NCBI GenBank assembly: GCA_002794105.1
Contig: PHFL01000045.1
Span: 63,471-127,470 of the forward strand
Direction: 5' to 3'
DNA from: Candidatus Thermochlorobacter aerophilus
GTDB taxonomy: Bacteria > Bacteroidota > Chlorobiia > Chlorobiales > Thermochlorobacteraceae
Length of the DNA: 64,000 nucleotides
The position numbers and the translations under genes were made by a program. Position 1 is the first letter of the stretch. Every line of letters begins with the position of its first letter. Under the pieces are notes generated by a model. That model was given only the letters and a program-made list of their open reading frames with translations, made no database searches and had not been told where the DNA came from. Of the stretch, positions 55,326 through 64,000 are shown in pieces.

Positions 55326-55478
55326 AGATAACCTGTGGTTATCTCTGACAAGCAAAGCATTCAAAAGGTGTGCCAAACTTAATTTTGCGTTTTTTCGCAT
55401 TTTTTTGAAGATTCTGACATTACGAAATTGGATGCTATTACATTTTGTAATGGCGGAAGCGTTACAAAAGGTAATGTC
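55326..55478. other. Cluster of inverted repeats between gdhA and the ArsA-like gene
   Basis: Within about 150 bp lie a perfect AGATAACC-TGT-GGTTATCT (55326-55344) and TGCG-TTTTTT-CGCA (55386-55399). An outer pair GACATTAC/GTAATGTC (55416-55423 with 55471-55478) encloses two copies of the form (A/G)TTAC-N5-GTAAT at 55437-55451 and 55461-55475. The two copies look like tandem operator sites for a dimeric regulator. As RNA the block would fold into a branched structure. No gene lies here. Confidence 0.5.
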
Positions 55479-55486
55479 CTAGGCTT

Positions 55487-56776
55487 CTAGGCATAGATTC
55501 CTCTTAGCTTTAAGGTTCTGGCAACTTTGTCTATAGCCAGAATATAGGCGCCAATGCGAAGGGTTTGGTTGTATTTGATAGCGGTTTGATAGACGGCTTC
55601 GAAGGCATTGCGCATAGCACGCTCTAAGCGACGATTGACACGCTCCAACGACCAGAAATAACCCTGTCGGTCTTGAACCCACTCGAAGTAACTTACAGTA
55701 ACACCGCCAGCGTTGGCCAAAATGTCGGGCACAGTCTGAATGCCTCGGTCAGCGATGATTGGTTCAGCATCAGCGGTCATAGGACCATTTGCTCCTTCGA
55801 CAATGAGGCGACATTGTAATTTGTGTGCGTTGCGTGTAGTGATTTGGTCTTCTTTTGCGGCAGGCACAAGCACATCGCAGGGCAGTTCCAGCAATTCCTC
55901 GTTGGTAATATGGTCCCCATCAGGATAGCCCTCTAGGGAGCGATGCTTGCTAACATATTCTATCGCTTTGGGAATATCATGCCCGTTGGGGTTATAGTAA
56001 CCGCCAGAGATATCGCCAATGCCGACGATTTTGCAGCCTTGCTCGTAGAGCAATTTTGCAGAGACCGAGCCCACATTGCCAAAGCCCTGCACCACCACAC
56101 GAGAGCTTGTAGGCGACATACCCAGCTTATCCATAGCGCAAAGCGTGCAAATCATCACGCCGCGTCCTGTAGCTTCTCGGCGCCCCAGCGACCCACCCAA
56201 AATCACAGGCTTGCCTGTTACAACAGCCGTTTCAGTGCGTTGAACATGCATGGAGTAGGTATCCATAATCCACGCCATAGTTTGCTCGTTAGTGTTCATG
56301 TCAGGGGCAGGGATGTCTTTATCGGGTCCAAACACAGACATCAAGTTGGCAGTGTAGCGGCGAGTAATTTTTTCAATTTCAACTTGAGTAAGTGTAGATG
56401 GGTCACACTTTACAGCGCCTTTTGCACCGCCAAACGGCAAATTCAAAATGGCGCACTTCCAAGTCATCCATGCGGCAAGGGCTTTGACTTCATCGAGCGT
56501 TACATCAGGCGCGTAGCGAATACCGCCCTTCGACGGTCCCAGCGTATCGTTGTGAATCACACGGTAGCCTTCAAATACCTCAATCTTTCCATTATCCATC
56601 TGAATAGGAATTGAGACAATAATTTGCTTCACTGGGGTTTTGAGGTATTGATAGACACCTTCCTCGAGCTGCAAAATTTCAGCGGCAATGTCGAAGCGCG
56701 CCATCATGGATTCAAAAGGATTTTCCTTGCTTTTTATTGGCGCAGGTTCTTTGTACAGGTCTTTGGAAATGCCCAT
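55487..56776 (-). CDS. gdhA: Glutamate dehydrogenase
   Basis: The 429-residue enzyme interconverts glutamate with 2-oxoglutarate and ammonia. It has KGGIRYAPDVTLDEVKALAAWMTWKCA (about 79-105, substrate-binding Lys) and the catalytic Lys in LPFGGAKGAVKCDP (about 109-122). DIPAPDMNTNEQTMAW and the nucleotide-binding QGFGNVGSVSAKLLYEQGC (Rossmann GxGxxG, about 229-247) follow. The length matches the hexameric bacterial NAD(P)-type GdhA/RocG group, and the coenzyme cannot be assigned by eye. It follows no other gene on its strand and is divergent from nuoE by 265 bp. The DgcN/DgcA route at 17-19 kb could feed it glutamate. Confidence 0.92.
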   Translation of the reverse strand: MGISKDLYKEPAPIKSKENPFESMMARFDIAAEILQLEEGVYQYLKTPVKQIIVSIPIQMDNGKIEVFEGYRVIHNDTLGPSKGGIRYAPDVTLDEVKALAAWMTWKCAILNLPFGGAKGAVKCDPSTLTQVEIEKITRRYTANLMSVFGPDKDIPAPDMNTNEQTMAWIMDTYSMHVQRTETAVVTGKPVILGGSLGRREATGRGVMICTLCAMDKLGMSPTSSRVVVQGFGNVGSVSAKLLYEQGCKIVGIGDISGGYYNPNGHDIPKAIEYVSKHRSLEGYPDGDHITNEELLELPCDVLVPAAKEDQITTRNAHKLQCRLIVEGANGPMTADAEPIIADRGIQTVPDILANAGGVTVSYFEWVQDRQGYFWSLERVNRRLERAMRNAFEAVYQTAIKYNQTLRIGAYILAIDKVARTLKLRGIYA

Positions 56777-57041
56777 AGTAGGTTAGAAGAAATGAATTTG
56801 AAAAGAGAGAAGTTTAAACCGACAGGAAAAAATTGACTGTATGAGAGAACGCCCGATAAAAAAGCAACACTCTGTTTCACAAAGCTCATTGTCATAGATA
56901 AATTGGGCTGTGAAGTTACAAAAACAGGTATGAAAACAAAATTCCAAATCGGTGCCTAATTGGAAAATTATAGGCAAGCTTTATGCAAGCTCAATCAATT
57001 TTTGCAAATTGCATATACCAAACTTAAAAATCGTTTGCGGT

Positions 57042-57650
57042 ATGTCAGTACAAGAAAACGGTCATCATCACGATGGCAAACAGCAACGCTTTCCGCCGGG
57101 CACTCACGGCGACAGCTTAGAGCACCCCACAGGCATTCAAGAATTTCACTTGCTTCATGCAGAGGACCCATCAAAGATTTTCTTTACAGAAGAGGATAAG
57201 AAGAAAATTCAGGAATTTGTCTCGCGTTATCCTGCAAAGGAATCAGCTGTGATGCCAGCCTTGTGGTATGCGCAAGAAAAATTCGGTTGGCTATCAATAG
57301 AGGCAATAAATCTTGTGGCTGATACCATTCCAATGCCGCGCGCAGATGTGCAGGGCGTGGCAAGCTTCTATACCATGTACTGGAAAAAGCCAATGGGCAA
57401 AACCCACTTGGCAATTTGTACCAACATTTCTTGCATGCTCTGTGGAGCATACGAGCTCTACAACTATATCAAAAAGACCTACGGCATTGGCAACGGCGAT
57501 GTAACTCCTGACGGGTTGCTCTCACTCGAAGAGGCAGAATGCTTGGGCAGTTGTGGTACAGCGCCCGTGATGCAGGTCAACAACTATGAGTATATAGAAA
57601 ATCTTTCGCTCGAGAAGTTAAAAGACTTTCTCAAATCACGCGGCTTGTAG
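57042..57650 (+). CDS. nuoE: NADH-quinone oxidoreductase subunit E (24 kDa type)
   Basis: The 202-residue protein carries the [2Fe-2S] cluster N1a beside the NADH-binding subunit of complex I. Cluster ligands are visible as a C-x4-C pair (Cys 126, Cys 131 in AICTNISC) and a C-x3-C pair (Cys 167, Cys 171 in AECLGSCG). The thioredoxin-like fold is preceded by a helical part (VMPALWYAQEKFGWLS) and a His-rich 45-residue extension. The ATG at 57042 gives this N-terminus; longer starts are unsupported. nuoF and nuoG are not beside it, and nuoD is 26 kb away. Classical green sulfur bacteria are thought to lack NuoE/F/G, so its presence points to NADH-linked respiration. Confidence 0.9.
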   Translation: MSVQENGHHHDGKQQRFPPGTHGDSLEHPTGIQEFHLLHAEDPSKIFFTEEDKKKIQEFVSRYPAKESAVMPALWYAQEKFGWLSIEAINLVADTIPMPRADVQGVASFYTMYWKKPMGKTHLAICTNISCMLCGAYELYNYIKKTYGIGNGDVTPDGLLSLEEAECLGSCGTAPVMQVNNYEYIENLSLEKLKDFLKSRGL

Positions 57651-57692
57651 TATAGTAGTAGCTCATTTTCTCAAAGCTAAAGAAAAAAGAGC

Positions 57693-59954
57693 ATGAACAA
57701 CGCAGCGCCATCCAAAGTGCAAATTCTTACTCAGGTCATCAAGCGGGATAAGTCAGTTGTCCCGTTTGACCAAAGCAAAATTACCAATGCAATTTTCAAG
57801 GCTGGGCAAGCCACAGGCGAATTTGGTACGGAAGTCGCCCAGCACCTTAGCGATGAGGTGGTTAAAATCCTCGAGCAAAAATTTGAGACCGAGCCGCCTA
57901 CAGTGGAGCAAATTCAAGATATTGTAGAAACTGTGCTCATCAAGGAAAATTGGGCGAAGACAGCAAAAGCCTACATTCTTTATCGTAATGAACGAGCACA
58001 AATTCGCAAGCAGAAAAAGCCAGTTCCGCCTGAAGTGCGAGAATTGGCACAAGAGAGCAAAAAGTATTTTCGCCATCCACTTTCAGAATTGATTTACTAT
58101 CGCACCTACTCTCGCTGGTTGCCTGATAAGGAGCGGCGTGAGACTTGGATAGAAACTGTCGATCGCTACATCAACTTCATGCGTGAAAATTTGGGTGGCA
58201 AACTTACAGCACAAGAGTATGCTGAGCTGCGTGATGCTATTTTGAAGCAAGAGGTCATGCCCTCGATGCGACTTCTCTGGAGTGCAGGTGAAGCGGCTCG
58301 CAAAACAAATGTTGCGGCTTACAACTGCTCCTACATTGCACCTGAATCGCTGCGGGACTTTGGCGAAATCATGTACATCCTGATGTGTGGCACAGGAGTT
58401 GGGTTTTCCGTCGAGCAACAGACCATTCACAAACTGCCACAAATCAAACGGCAGACAGGCAAAAAGCGCTCAACTTTCGTCATTGAAGATAGCAAAGAAG
58501 GATGGGCAGATGCCTTTGTCTACGGCTTAGAAGCATGGTTTAATGGCGAAGATGTAGCATTTGATTACTCACGAATTCGACCGCAAGGAGCACGGCTAAA
58601 GACCATGGGCGGTCGCGCCTCTGGTCCTGAACCGCTTCGAGCGCTGTTGAATTTTAGCCGTGAGCGAATTTTGATGCGTCAAGGTCGACGGCTCAGCACG
58701 CTCGATGTGCATGACATCATTTGCAAAATTGGCGAGGTGGTTGTGATGGGTGGTGTGCGCCGCAGTGCCCTGATTTCACTATCGGATTTGGATGATGTCG
58801 AAATGCGACATGCTAAGGACGGTGCGTTTTACATTTCACATCCGCATCGCGCCATGGCAAACAATTCAGCCATCTACAACGAAAAGCCGACGGTAACTGA
58901 ATTTCTCGACGAGTGGCTCTCACTTATCAAGTCAGGAAGTGGCGAGCGGGGTATTTTCAATCGTTCCACCATTCTTGAGCAACTGCCTGAACGCCGCCGA
59001 GAAACCTTTGCCAACTATCTTTCTACCTGCGGCACCAACCCCTGTGGTGAAATCATTTTGCGTTCAAAGCAATTCTGCAATCTCTCCGAAGTGGTCGCCC
59101 GCGCTGAAGATACCCGAGAAACTTTGCTACGCAAAATTCGCTTGGCAACTATTCTAGGCACCTATCAGGCAACACTGACCAACTTCCCTTATCTTTCACC
59201 AGAGTGGAAAAAAAATTGCGAAGAAGAGCGCTTGCTGGGCGTCTCTATCACAGGGCAATGGGACTCGCCTGCCGTGCGCAACGCTGAAACCTTGCAAGCC
59301 TTAAAGGCAGAAGCAATCAGGGTCAACGAAGAGTATGCTAAGCGGTTTGGAATTCATGCTTCTACATGTGTCACTTGTGTAAAACCGTCGGGCACGGTGT
59401 CGCAGCTGGTTGATGCATCCTCTGGCATGCATCCACGCCATTCACCATACTACATTCGCCGCATTCGTATTTCTGCCAGTGACCCTCTGTTCAAGATGCT
59501 CAAAGACCAAAAGTTCCCATACAAGCCCGAAGTCGGACAAGTCGACGGCATGGCAACGACATATGTGTTAGAATTTCCTGTCAAGGCGCCAGAAGGGGCA
59601 ATCTTCCGAGATGACCTGACAGCAATCGAGCAACTTGAATACTGGAAACTGGTCAAAACGCATTTTACTGAACATAATCCATCTGTTACGATAAGTGTCG
59701 GCGAAGATGAATGGCTGGAAGTGGGAAACTGGGTGTATAAGAATTGGGAGATAATTGGTGGACTATCCTTTTTGCCGCGCACCAATCATGTATATGCTTT
59801 GGCGCCCTACGAAAGTATTTCAAAGGAGCGATACGAAGAGCTCGTTGCCAAGCTACCCAAAATCGATTTCTCGGAAATTGTCTGCTACGAAGAGGCTGAT
59901 GAAACACAAGGCGCAAAAGAATTGTCGTGTGCTGCTGGCAGTTGCGACTTCTGA
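57693..59954 (+). CDS. nrdJ: Adenosylcobalamin-dependent ribonucleotide reductase (class II)
   Basis: The 753-residue enzyme reduces ribonucleotides with a B12 radical and does not need oxygen or an NrdB partner. An ATP cone comes first (VIKRDKSVVPFDQSKITNAIFKAG, 1-95). The barrel carries MPSMRLLWSAGEAARKTNVAAYNCSYIAPE, GTGVGFSVE, MGGRASGPEPLRALLNF, GGVRRSALISLSD and STCGTNPCGEIILRSKQFCNLSEV in pieces. The active-site Cys lies in the last of these, and KPSGTVSQLVDASSGMHPR follows. The tail CAAGSCDF gives a C-x4-C redox pair like that of Lactobacillus RTPR. It follows nuoE by 42 bp. Adenosylcobalamin must be made or imported by the cell. Confidence 0.9.
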   Translation: MNNAAPSKVQILTQVIKRDKSVVPFDQSKITNAIFKAGQATGEFGTEVAQHLSDEVVKILEQKFETEPPTVEQIQDIVETVLIKENWAKTAKAYILYRNERAQIRKQKKPVPPEVRELAQESKKYFRHPLSELIYYRTYSRWLPDKERRETWIETVDRYINFMRENLGGKLTAQEYAELRDAILKQEVMPSMRLLWSAGEAARKTNVAAYNCSYIAPESLRDFGEIMYILMCGTGVGFSVEQQTIHKLPQIKRQTGKKRSTFVIEDSKEGWADAFVYGLEAWFNGEDVAFDYSRIRPQGARLKTMGGRASGPEPLRALLNFSRERILMRQGRRLSTLDVHDIICKIGEVVVMGGVRRSALISLSDLDDVEMRHAKDGAFYISHPHRAMANNSAIYNEKPTVTEFLDEWLSLIKSGSGERGIFNRSTILEQLPERRRETFANYLSTCGTNPCGEIILRSKQFCNLSEVVARAEDTRETLLRKIRLATILGTYQATLTNFPYLSPEWKKNCEEERLLGVSITGQWDSPAVRNAETLQALKAEAIRVNEEYAKRFGIHASTCVTCVKPSGTVSQLVDASSGMHPRHSPYYIRRIRISASDPLFKMLKDQKFPYKPEVGQVDGMATTYVLEFPVKAPEGAIFRDDLTAIEQLEYWKLVKTHFTEHNPSVTISVGEDEWLEVGNWVYKNWEIIGGLSFLPRTNHVYALAPYESISKERYEELVAKLPKIDFSEIVCYEEADETQGAKELSCAAGSCDF

Positions 59955-59979
59955 TGTAGAATCAGGTTTAGAGCATGAT

Positions 59980-60008
59980 TTGAAAAAGAGCGAGAAAGTT
60001 TGTAGTAT
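59980..60008 (+). promoter_or_regulatory. Possible promoter of tRNA-Gly
   Basis: TTGAAA (59980-59985) is followed after 17 bases by TAGTAT (60003-60008). This is an acceptable sigma-70 arrangement that begins just after the nrdJ stop. The -10 element matches only four of six bases, and an alternative is TATAGT at 60006-60011 with a 20-base gap. Confidence 0.35.
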
Positions 60009-60031
60009 AGTTCGGTTTCGTGAGCAAGTTT

Positions 60032-60418
<387 letters not shown>

Positions 60419-60420
60419 AA

Positions 60421-60436
60421 TGTTCCACGTGGAACA
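60421..60436. other. parS-like ParB binding site, left of mnmG
   Basis: A perfect 16-bp palindrome, TGTTCCACGTGGAACA, extends by two more matching bases on each side (60419-60438). It fits the general parS pattern TGTTNCACGTGNAACA bound by ParB for chromosome segregation. It sits 40 bp before the mnmG start codon. A second copy lies just after mnmG (62390-62405). Confidence 0.8.
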
Positions 60437-60447
60437 TTGGGTGTGTG

Positions 60448-60470
60448 GATTTCAATGTTGAAATCTTTTT
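60448..60470 (+). promoter_or_regulatory. Perfect palindrome with T tract directly before mnmG
   Basis: GATTTCAA-TG-TTGAAATC (60448-60465) is a perfect 18-bp hairpin followed by TTTTT (60466-60470). It ends seven bases before the mnmG ATG, and no Shine-Dalgarno is visible between. It could end a short leader transcript, bind a regulator, or sit in an untranslated leader. It is AT-rich and would be a weak terminator. Confidence 0.45.
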
Positions 60471-60476
60471 CTGACC

Positions 60477-62354
60477 ATGACAGACTACGACGTCATTGTA
60501 GTTGGGGCTGGGCATGCTGGCTGTGAAGCCGTGCTAGCGGCTGCCCGAATGGGTCAGCGATGCTTGCTGGTGACCATGGACTTACTTGCCATTGCACGAA
60601 TGTCTTGCAATCCTGCCATTGGTGGGGTAGCAAAAGGACAGATAGTGCGCGAAATTGACGCACTTGGTGGAGCAATGGGCAAGGTAACCGATGCAGCTGG
60701 CATTCAATTCCGAATGTTGAACCGTAGCAAGGGTCCAGCGATGTTTTCCCCGCGTGCGCAGTGCGACCGAGTGCAATACTCAATTGAGATGCGCAAGCTA
60801 ATTGAGAAAGAACCGCTCATTGACTTGCGCCAAGATATGGTCACCGGTGTGCGTGTAGAAAATGGAGTAGTCAAAGCTGTAATTCTACGGGGGCGCCAAG
60901 AAATCACGGCAAAAGCGGTGGTCTTGACCAATGGCACATTTCTCAATGGCAAAATCCATGTTGGCTTAAAGAACTATTCTGGGGGTCGCACCATGGCAGA
61001 GCCGGCAGCAACGGGTCTGACCGAGTGCCTTGTTGAACTGGGTTTCACGGCTGGACGGTTCAAGACTGGCACACCACCGCGCATTGATGCCAGAAGTGTG
61101 GATTACAGCAAAGTCGAAGTCCAACCACCAGATGAAGTCATCAAACCTTTCTCATTCGACACAGATGAAGCCGAATTTCAGAAAAAGCGGCAGATTTGCT
61201 GCTATATCACTTATACCAATGAGGAAACTCATCGTGTGATTGAGTCAGGGTTTGACCAATCTCCGATGTTTCGCGGAATAATTACTGGAGTGGGACCGCG
61301 GTATTGCCCCTCGATTGAAGACAAAGTCTATCGATTCCGCGACAAGGACCGGCATCAGATTTTCCTTGAGCCAGAGGGCTTTGAGACCAACGAGATGTAT
61401 GTTAATGGATTTTCTACATCGCTGCCTGAGGAAATTCAGCTAAAGGGATTGCGCACGATAGCTGGATTAGAGAAAGTCAAAATGATTCGTCCGGGCTATG
61501 CGATTGAGTATGACTATTTCCATCCGCATCAGCTTAAGCCGACTCTGGAGACAAAGCGCGTAAGGGGACTATTTTTCGCTGGGCAAATCAATGGCACTTC
61601 GGGCTACGAGGAAGCGGCAGCGCAAGGATTGATAGCAGGAATCAACGCGGCACTCTATGCTCAGGGTGGGGGAGAGTTTGTGCTGCGCCGCGATGAAGCC
61701 TACATCGGAGTGCTTATCGACGACCTTATCACAAAGAGCACCGATGAACCTTACCGCATGTTCACATCCCGTGCAGAATATCGTATTCTTTTGCGTCAGG
61801 ATAATGCCGACCGCCGGTTGCGTGAAAAAGGATATCAGTTAGGATTGGTAAAGCCTGATGCCTACCAAAAATTTTTGCGGAAAAAGTTGGAGATTGAACA
61901 GGTGCTCAAGTGCCTGAGTGAAGAGCTTGTACAGGCGGCAGACATCAATCCAGTGATTGAACAGTTAGGCGGTTCACCGTTCCGCAAAAGTGAGCGCGCT
62001 ATTGATGTGCTACGTCGGCAAGAGATGACGCTGCAGCGAATGCTGGATGCTTTGCCAGAACTTCGCCAAAAAATAGAAAGCATCTCTACCAATCCTAGCG
62101 TCTATGAGCAAGTGGAACTGGATGTCAAATACGAAGGATACATCCGCCGTGAGTTGCAGCAGGCAGAAAAGCTGGCTCGGCTTGAAGAAGTAACTATTCC
62201 ACCGACATACGATTTCGATTGTGTCAAAGGGCTGTCGTCGGAAGGGCGAGAAAAGCTCAAGAAGATAAGACCGACAACGATTGGTCAGGCATCGCGCATC
62301 TCAGGGGTGACTCCAGCCGATGTTTCCATTTTAATGGTGCATCTTGGACGATGA
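60477..62354 (+). CDS. mnmG: tRNA uridine-5-carboxymethylaminomethyl modification enzyme MnmG (GidA)
   Basis: MnmG with MnmE adds the carboxymethylaminomethyl group to wobble U34 of several tRNAs. The 625-residue flavoprotein has [22 protein letters not shown] (4-25, FAD-binding GxGxxG), [24 protein letters not shown] (about 42-65), [13 protein letters not shown], and [21 protein letters not shown] (about 363-383). The C-terminal helical MnmE-binding domain ends in [18 protein letters not shown]. Length is normal. In many bacteria mnmG (gidA) is next to the replication origin. Here it is flanked on both sides by parS-like sites, and a hairpin stands in its leader. Confidence 0.95.
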   Translation: MTDYDVIVVGAGHAGCEAVLAAARMGQRCLLVTMDLLAIARMSCNPAIGGVAKGQIVREIDALGGAMGKVTDAAGIQFRMLNRSKGPAMFSPRAQCDRVQYSIEMRKLIEKEPLIDLRQDMVTGVRVENGVVKAVILRGRQEITAKAVVLTNGTFLNGKIHVGLKNYSGGRTMAEPAATGLTECLVELGFTAGRFKTGTPPRIDARSVDYSKVEVQPPDEVIKPFSFDTDEAEFQKKRQICCYITYTNEETHRVIESGFDQSPMFRGIITGVGPRYCPSIEDKVYRFRDKDRHQIFLEPEGFETNEMYVNGFSTSLPEEIQLKGLRTIAGLEKVKMIRPGYAIEYDYFHPHQLKPTLETKRVRGLFFAGQINGTSGYEEAAAQGLIAGINAALYAQGGGEFVLRRDEAYIGVLIDDLITKSTDEPYRMFTSRAEYRILLRQDNADRRLREKGYQLGLVKPDAYQKFLRKKLEIEQVLKCLSEELVQAADINPVIEQLGGSPFRKSERAIDVLRRQEMTLQRMLDALPELRQKIESISTNPSVYEQVELDVKYEGYIRRELQQAEKLARLEEVTIPPTYDFDCVKGLSSEGREKLKKIRPTTIGQASRISGVTPADVSILMVHLGR

Positions 62355-62389
62355 CCTTCACCCGTTGAAGAAAACTGAAAAGCTCAGAT

Positions 62390-62405
62390 GTTCCACGTGG
62401 AACAA
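62390..62405. other. parS-like ParB binding site, right of mnmG
   Basis: The same perfect 16-bp palindrome as at 60421-60436 lies 36 bp after the mnmG stop codon. It is separated by a single base from an inverted repeat (62407-62426). Two identical sites 1.95 kb apart are unlikely by chance and are typical of clustered parS sites. Confidence 0.8.
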
Positions 62406-62406
62406 T

Positions 62407-62426
62407 TTTCCACATCGGTGGAAAAA
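62407..62426. promoter_or_regulatory. Inverted repeat TTTTCCAC-ATCG-GTGGAAAA next to parS-like site
   Basis: Perfect 8-bp arms surround a four-base loop. The left part reads TTTTCCACA (62407-62415), which also fits a DnaA-box consensus (TTWTNCACA). It might be a terminator-like hairpin after mnmG without a T tract, a regulator site, or part of origin-linked DNA. The ATG of the polymerase gene is 58 bp further on. Confidence 0.35.
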
Positions 62427-62484
62427 TTAGCTGGTTTGTGGTGCATTCAGCAAGTATCTTTGTATTCATCCAAATTTTCTGATT

Positions 62485-64000
62485 ATGCCTAACGCTCATG
62501 AAGAGAAAGCAGCCGAAGAGCGCATAGAATCGCTGGCACAAAGCGCGTTAGCCAATGAGTTGCTCTATGGCAAAGACCGTGAAGAGCATATAGTTGCTGC
62601 ACATCAGATTTCGGATAATCAGATTCGGCTCTATAAGCGCGAAGCAGGCGAAATTACATTTCGCGATGAGCCATTCTATCCGTTTTTCTTTCTTGCCAGT
62701 CCAGGACTGCTTAGTGGGTTCAAAGCTGAAGTGGGCGGCGGGTTTTGGCTGAAAGAACTGGAAGGAAATAACTACTACAAATATCTGGCAATTTTCAAAA
62801 GCTGGAAAGATTATCGAGCGGCGATTGACTATGCAACCAACATGAAACGCAAACTTTCATGCGACGAAAATGGCTACACCCAAGACGAGGATGGTGACCG
62901 ACGCATTGAGGAAATTTACTCGAAGGCAGATGCCGTCTCGCAATACTTGTTCCAGACTGGCAAGACGCTGTTCAAAAACATGACCTTCCGAGACCTGCGC
63001 CGCATGCAACTCGATATCGAGACCTACTACGACAAAGAGGCACAGCAGCTATCGGGAATTCACATCGGACGAGAGAAAATTATCATCATTGCCCTTTCAG
63101 ATTCCACGGGATGGGAAGAAGTCTTGCACATCAAGGCGCAGTCAGAGCGAGAAATGCTGGCACGTCTGGTCAAGCTCATTCAAGAACGAGACCCTGATGT
63201 CATCGAAGGTCATAACATCTTCAGCTTCGACTTGCCCTACATACAACGCCGTTGTGAAATAAATGGTATAAAATTTGCCGTAGGACGCGATGGAAGCACG
63301 CCACGCAGTTATCCTGCTAGCATTCGCTTTGCAGAACGAACAATTGAATATCCTTACTGTGAAATTGCTGGACGGCATGTAATCGATACACTCTTTCTGG
63401 TGCAGTGGTTCGACATGGCTAAGCGCGCCATGCCCAGCTATAGCCTGAAAGAATGTGCCAAATACTTCGGGTTTGCTAGCGAAAACCGCGTCTATATTGA
63501 CCACAAAGATATTGCGGAAACATGGGATAAGACTCCAGACAAACTGCTTGCCTACGCCCTTGATGATGTGCGCGAAACGGGCAAACTCTCCGAACTTCTC
63601 TCGGGAAGCAATTTTTACATGACCCAAATGATGCCATTCAGCTACGCACAAGTCTCACGCATGGGACCGGCGGCAAAAATTGAAGCCCTCTTTGTGCGAG
63701 AATACCTACGCCAAAAAAGGTCTATTCCACGTCCGCAGCAGGGGCAGCAGGAAAGCGGCGGCTACACCGAAGTGTTTCTCAAAGGCATTTTGGGTCCAAT
63801 CGTCTACGCCGATGTCGAGTCGCTCTATCCAAGCATCATGCTCGCCTACAACGTTTGTCCAGCAAGTGATGAACTTAGACTGTTCCCAAAAATTCTCACA
63901 GACCTCAAAAACCTACGCCTGGAAGCCAAAGGGCGAATGAAAGCCGCAAAAAAAATCGGCGATAAAAACAGTGCAGACCTCTACGATGCTATGCAAAATT
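62485..64000 (+). CDS. Family B DNA polymerase with 3'-5' exonuclease, 3' end outside window
   Basis: The open frame from the ATG at 62485 (MPNAHEEKAAEERIES) runs 505 codons to the window end. It shows a DnaQ-like proofreading domain: Exo I LDIETYYD (near 176-183), Exo II GHNIFSFDLPYI (near 242-253) and Exo III YALDDVRETG (near 355-364). These are followed by polymerase motif A YADVESLYPSIM (near 440-451). Remaining motifs B and C lie beyond the edge. E. coli PolII and archaeal PolB share this order, and bacterial versions are often repair or translesion polymerases. Its neighbour mnmG is on the same strand, 130 bp upstream. Confidence 0.85.
   Translation, partial: MPNAHEEKAAEERIESLAQSALANELLYGKDREEHIVAAHQISDNQIRLYKREAGEITFRDEPFYPFFFLASPGLLSGFKAEVGGGFWLKELEGNNYYKYLAIFKSWKDYRAAIDYATNMKRKLSCDENGYTQDEDGDRRIEEIYSKADAVSQYLFQTGKTLFKNMTFRDLRRMQLDIETYYDKEAQQLSGIHIGREKIIIIALSDSTGWEEVLHIKAQSEREMLARLVKLIQERDPDVIEGHNIFSFDLPYIQRRCEINGIKFAVGRDGSTPRSYPASIRFAERTIEYPYCEIAGRHVIDTLFLVQWFDMAKRAMPSYSLKECAKYFGFASENRVYIDHKDIAETWDKTPDKLLAYALDDVRETGKLSELLSGSNFYMTQMMPFSYAQVSRMGPAAKIEALFVREYLRQKRSIPRPQQGQQESGGYTEVFLKGILGPIVYADVESLYPSIMLAYNVCPASDELRLFPKILTDLKNLRLEAKGRMKAAKKIGDKNSADLYDAMQN

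Overview
This window looks like the chromosome of a member of the Chlorobi (green sulfur bacterial) lineage or a close relative. It is dense, of moderate GC, and almost entirely housekeeping. Four things point there. Two ArsA/Get3-like ATPases carry a C-terminal HSP20-like domain (the Get3d type tied to phototrophs). One membrane protein joins two domains (DUF2499/Ycf49 and DUF3593) that I know from cyanobacteria. The SSB ends in a YEYKYL tail as I remember for Chlorobi. Several promoters have a Bacteroidetes/Chlorobi-type TAnnTTTG element. Scattered nuoD and nuoE genes suggest a member with more respiratory capacity than a strict green sulfur bacterium. Species is not determinable, and the chlorosome and reaction-centre genes are not in the window.

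Layout. Positions 1-3.4 kb are a decayed accessory patch: a broken IS5/ISL2-type transposase, an intact DNA methyltransferase, a twice-frameshifted restriction-endonuclease-like gene and a frameshifted Uma2 gene. Positions 3.4-12 kb carry a SAM methyltransferase, lpxH, hisG, a mogA-like gene, the first ArsA/Get3d gene, a PhyH dioxygenase, a glycosyltransferase, carA and yajC. Positions 12-25 kb carry secreted M14 and M28 peptidases, a DUF1611 (DgcN-like) plus dipeptide-epimerase (DgcA-like) pair, hisH-hisA, the DUF2499/DUF3593 fusion, a Na+/Ca2+ exchanger and valS. Positions 25-36 kb carry argH, metG, a small lipoprotein, tRNA-Cys, nuoD, a PLP dehydratase, an FGE-fold protein and deoA. Clusters of palindromic repeats lie at 16.4, 17.7, 25.3-25.8 and 34.4-34.75 kb.

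Positions 36-46 kb are information processing: pcrA/uvrD, then on the minus strand thrS-infC-rpmI-rplT-pheS and rpsF-ssb-rpsR-rplI, and recF with a DciA-like gene. Positions 47-50 kb carry a SulP transporter overlapping a beta-carbonic anhydrase, then dnaN. Positions 51-64 kb carry a WG-repeat lipoprotein, a DUF885-like zincin, an SDR, the second ArsA/Get3d gene, gdhA, nuoE, a B12-dependent ribonucleotide reductase, tRNA-Gly, mnmG and the start of a family B DNA polymerase.

The most notable observations are these. Two perfect parS-like 16-mers flank mnmG, which with dnaN and recF suggests an origin-proximal region. NuoD has Leu where the quinone-binding Tyr is expected. A cyanobacterial-type DUF2499-DUF3593 pair is fused in one protein. 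A DgcN/DgcA-type D-glutamate pathway is present. Two families of interspersed palindromic repeats occur, including an 80-bp unit in opposite orientations at 17.6 and 25.8 kb. I did not find a clearly new defence or mobile system. The nearest thing to one is the broken restriction-modification patch at the left edge.
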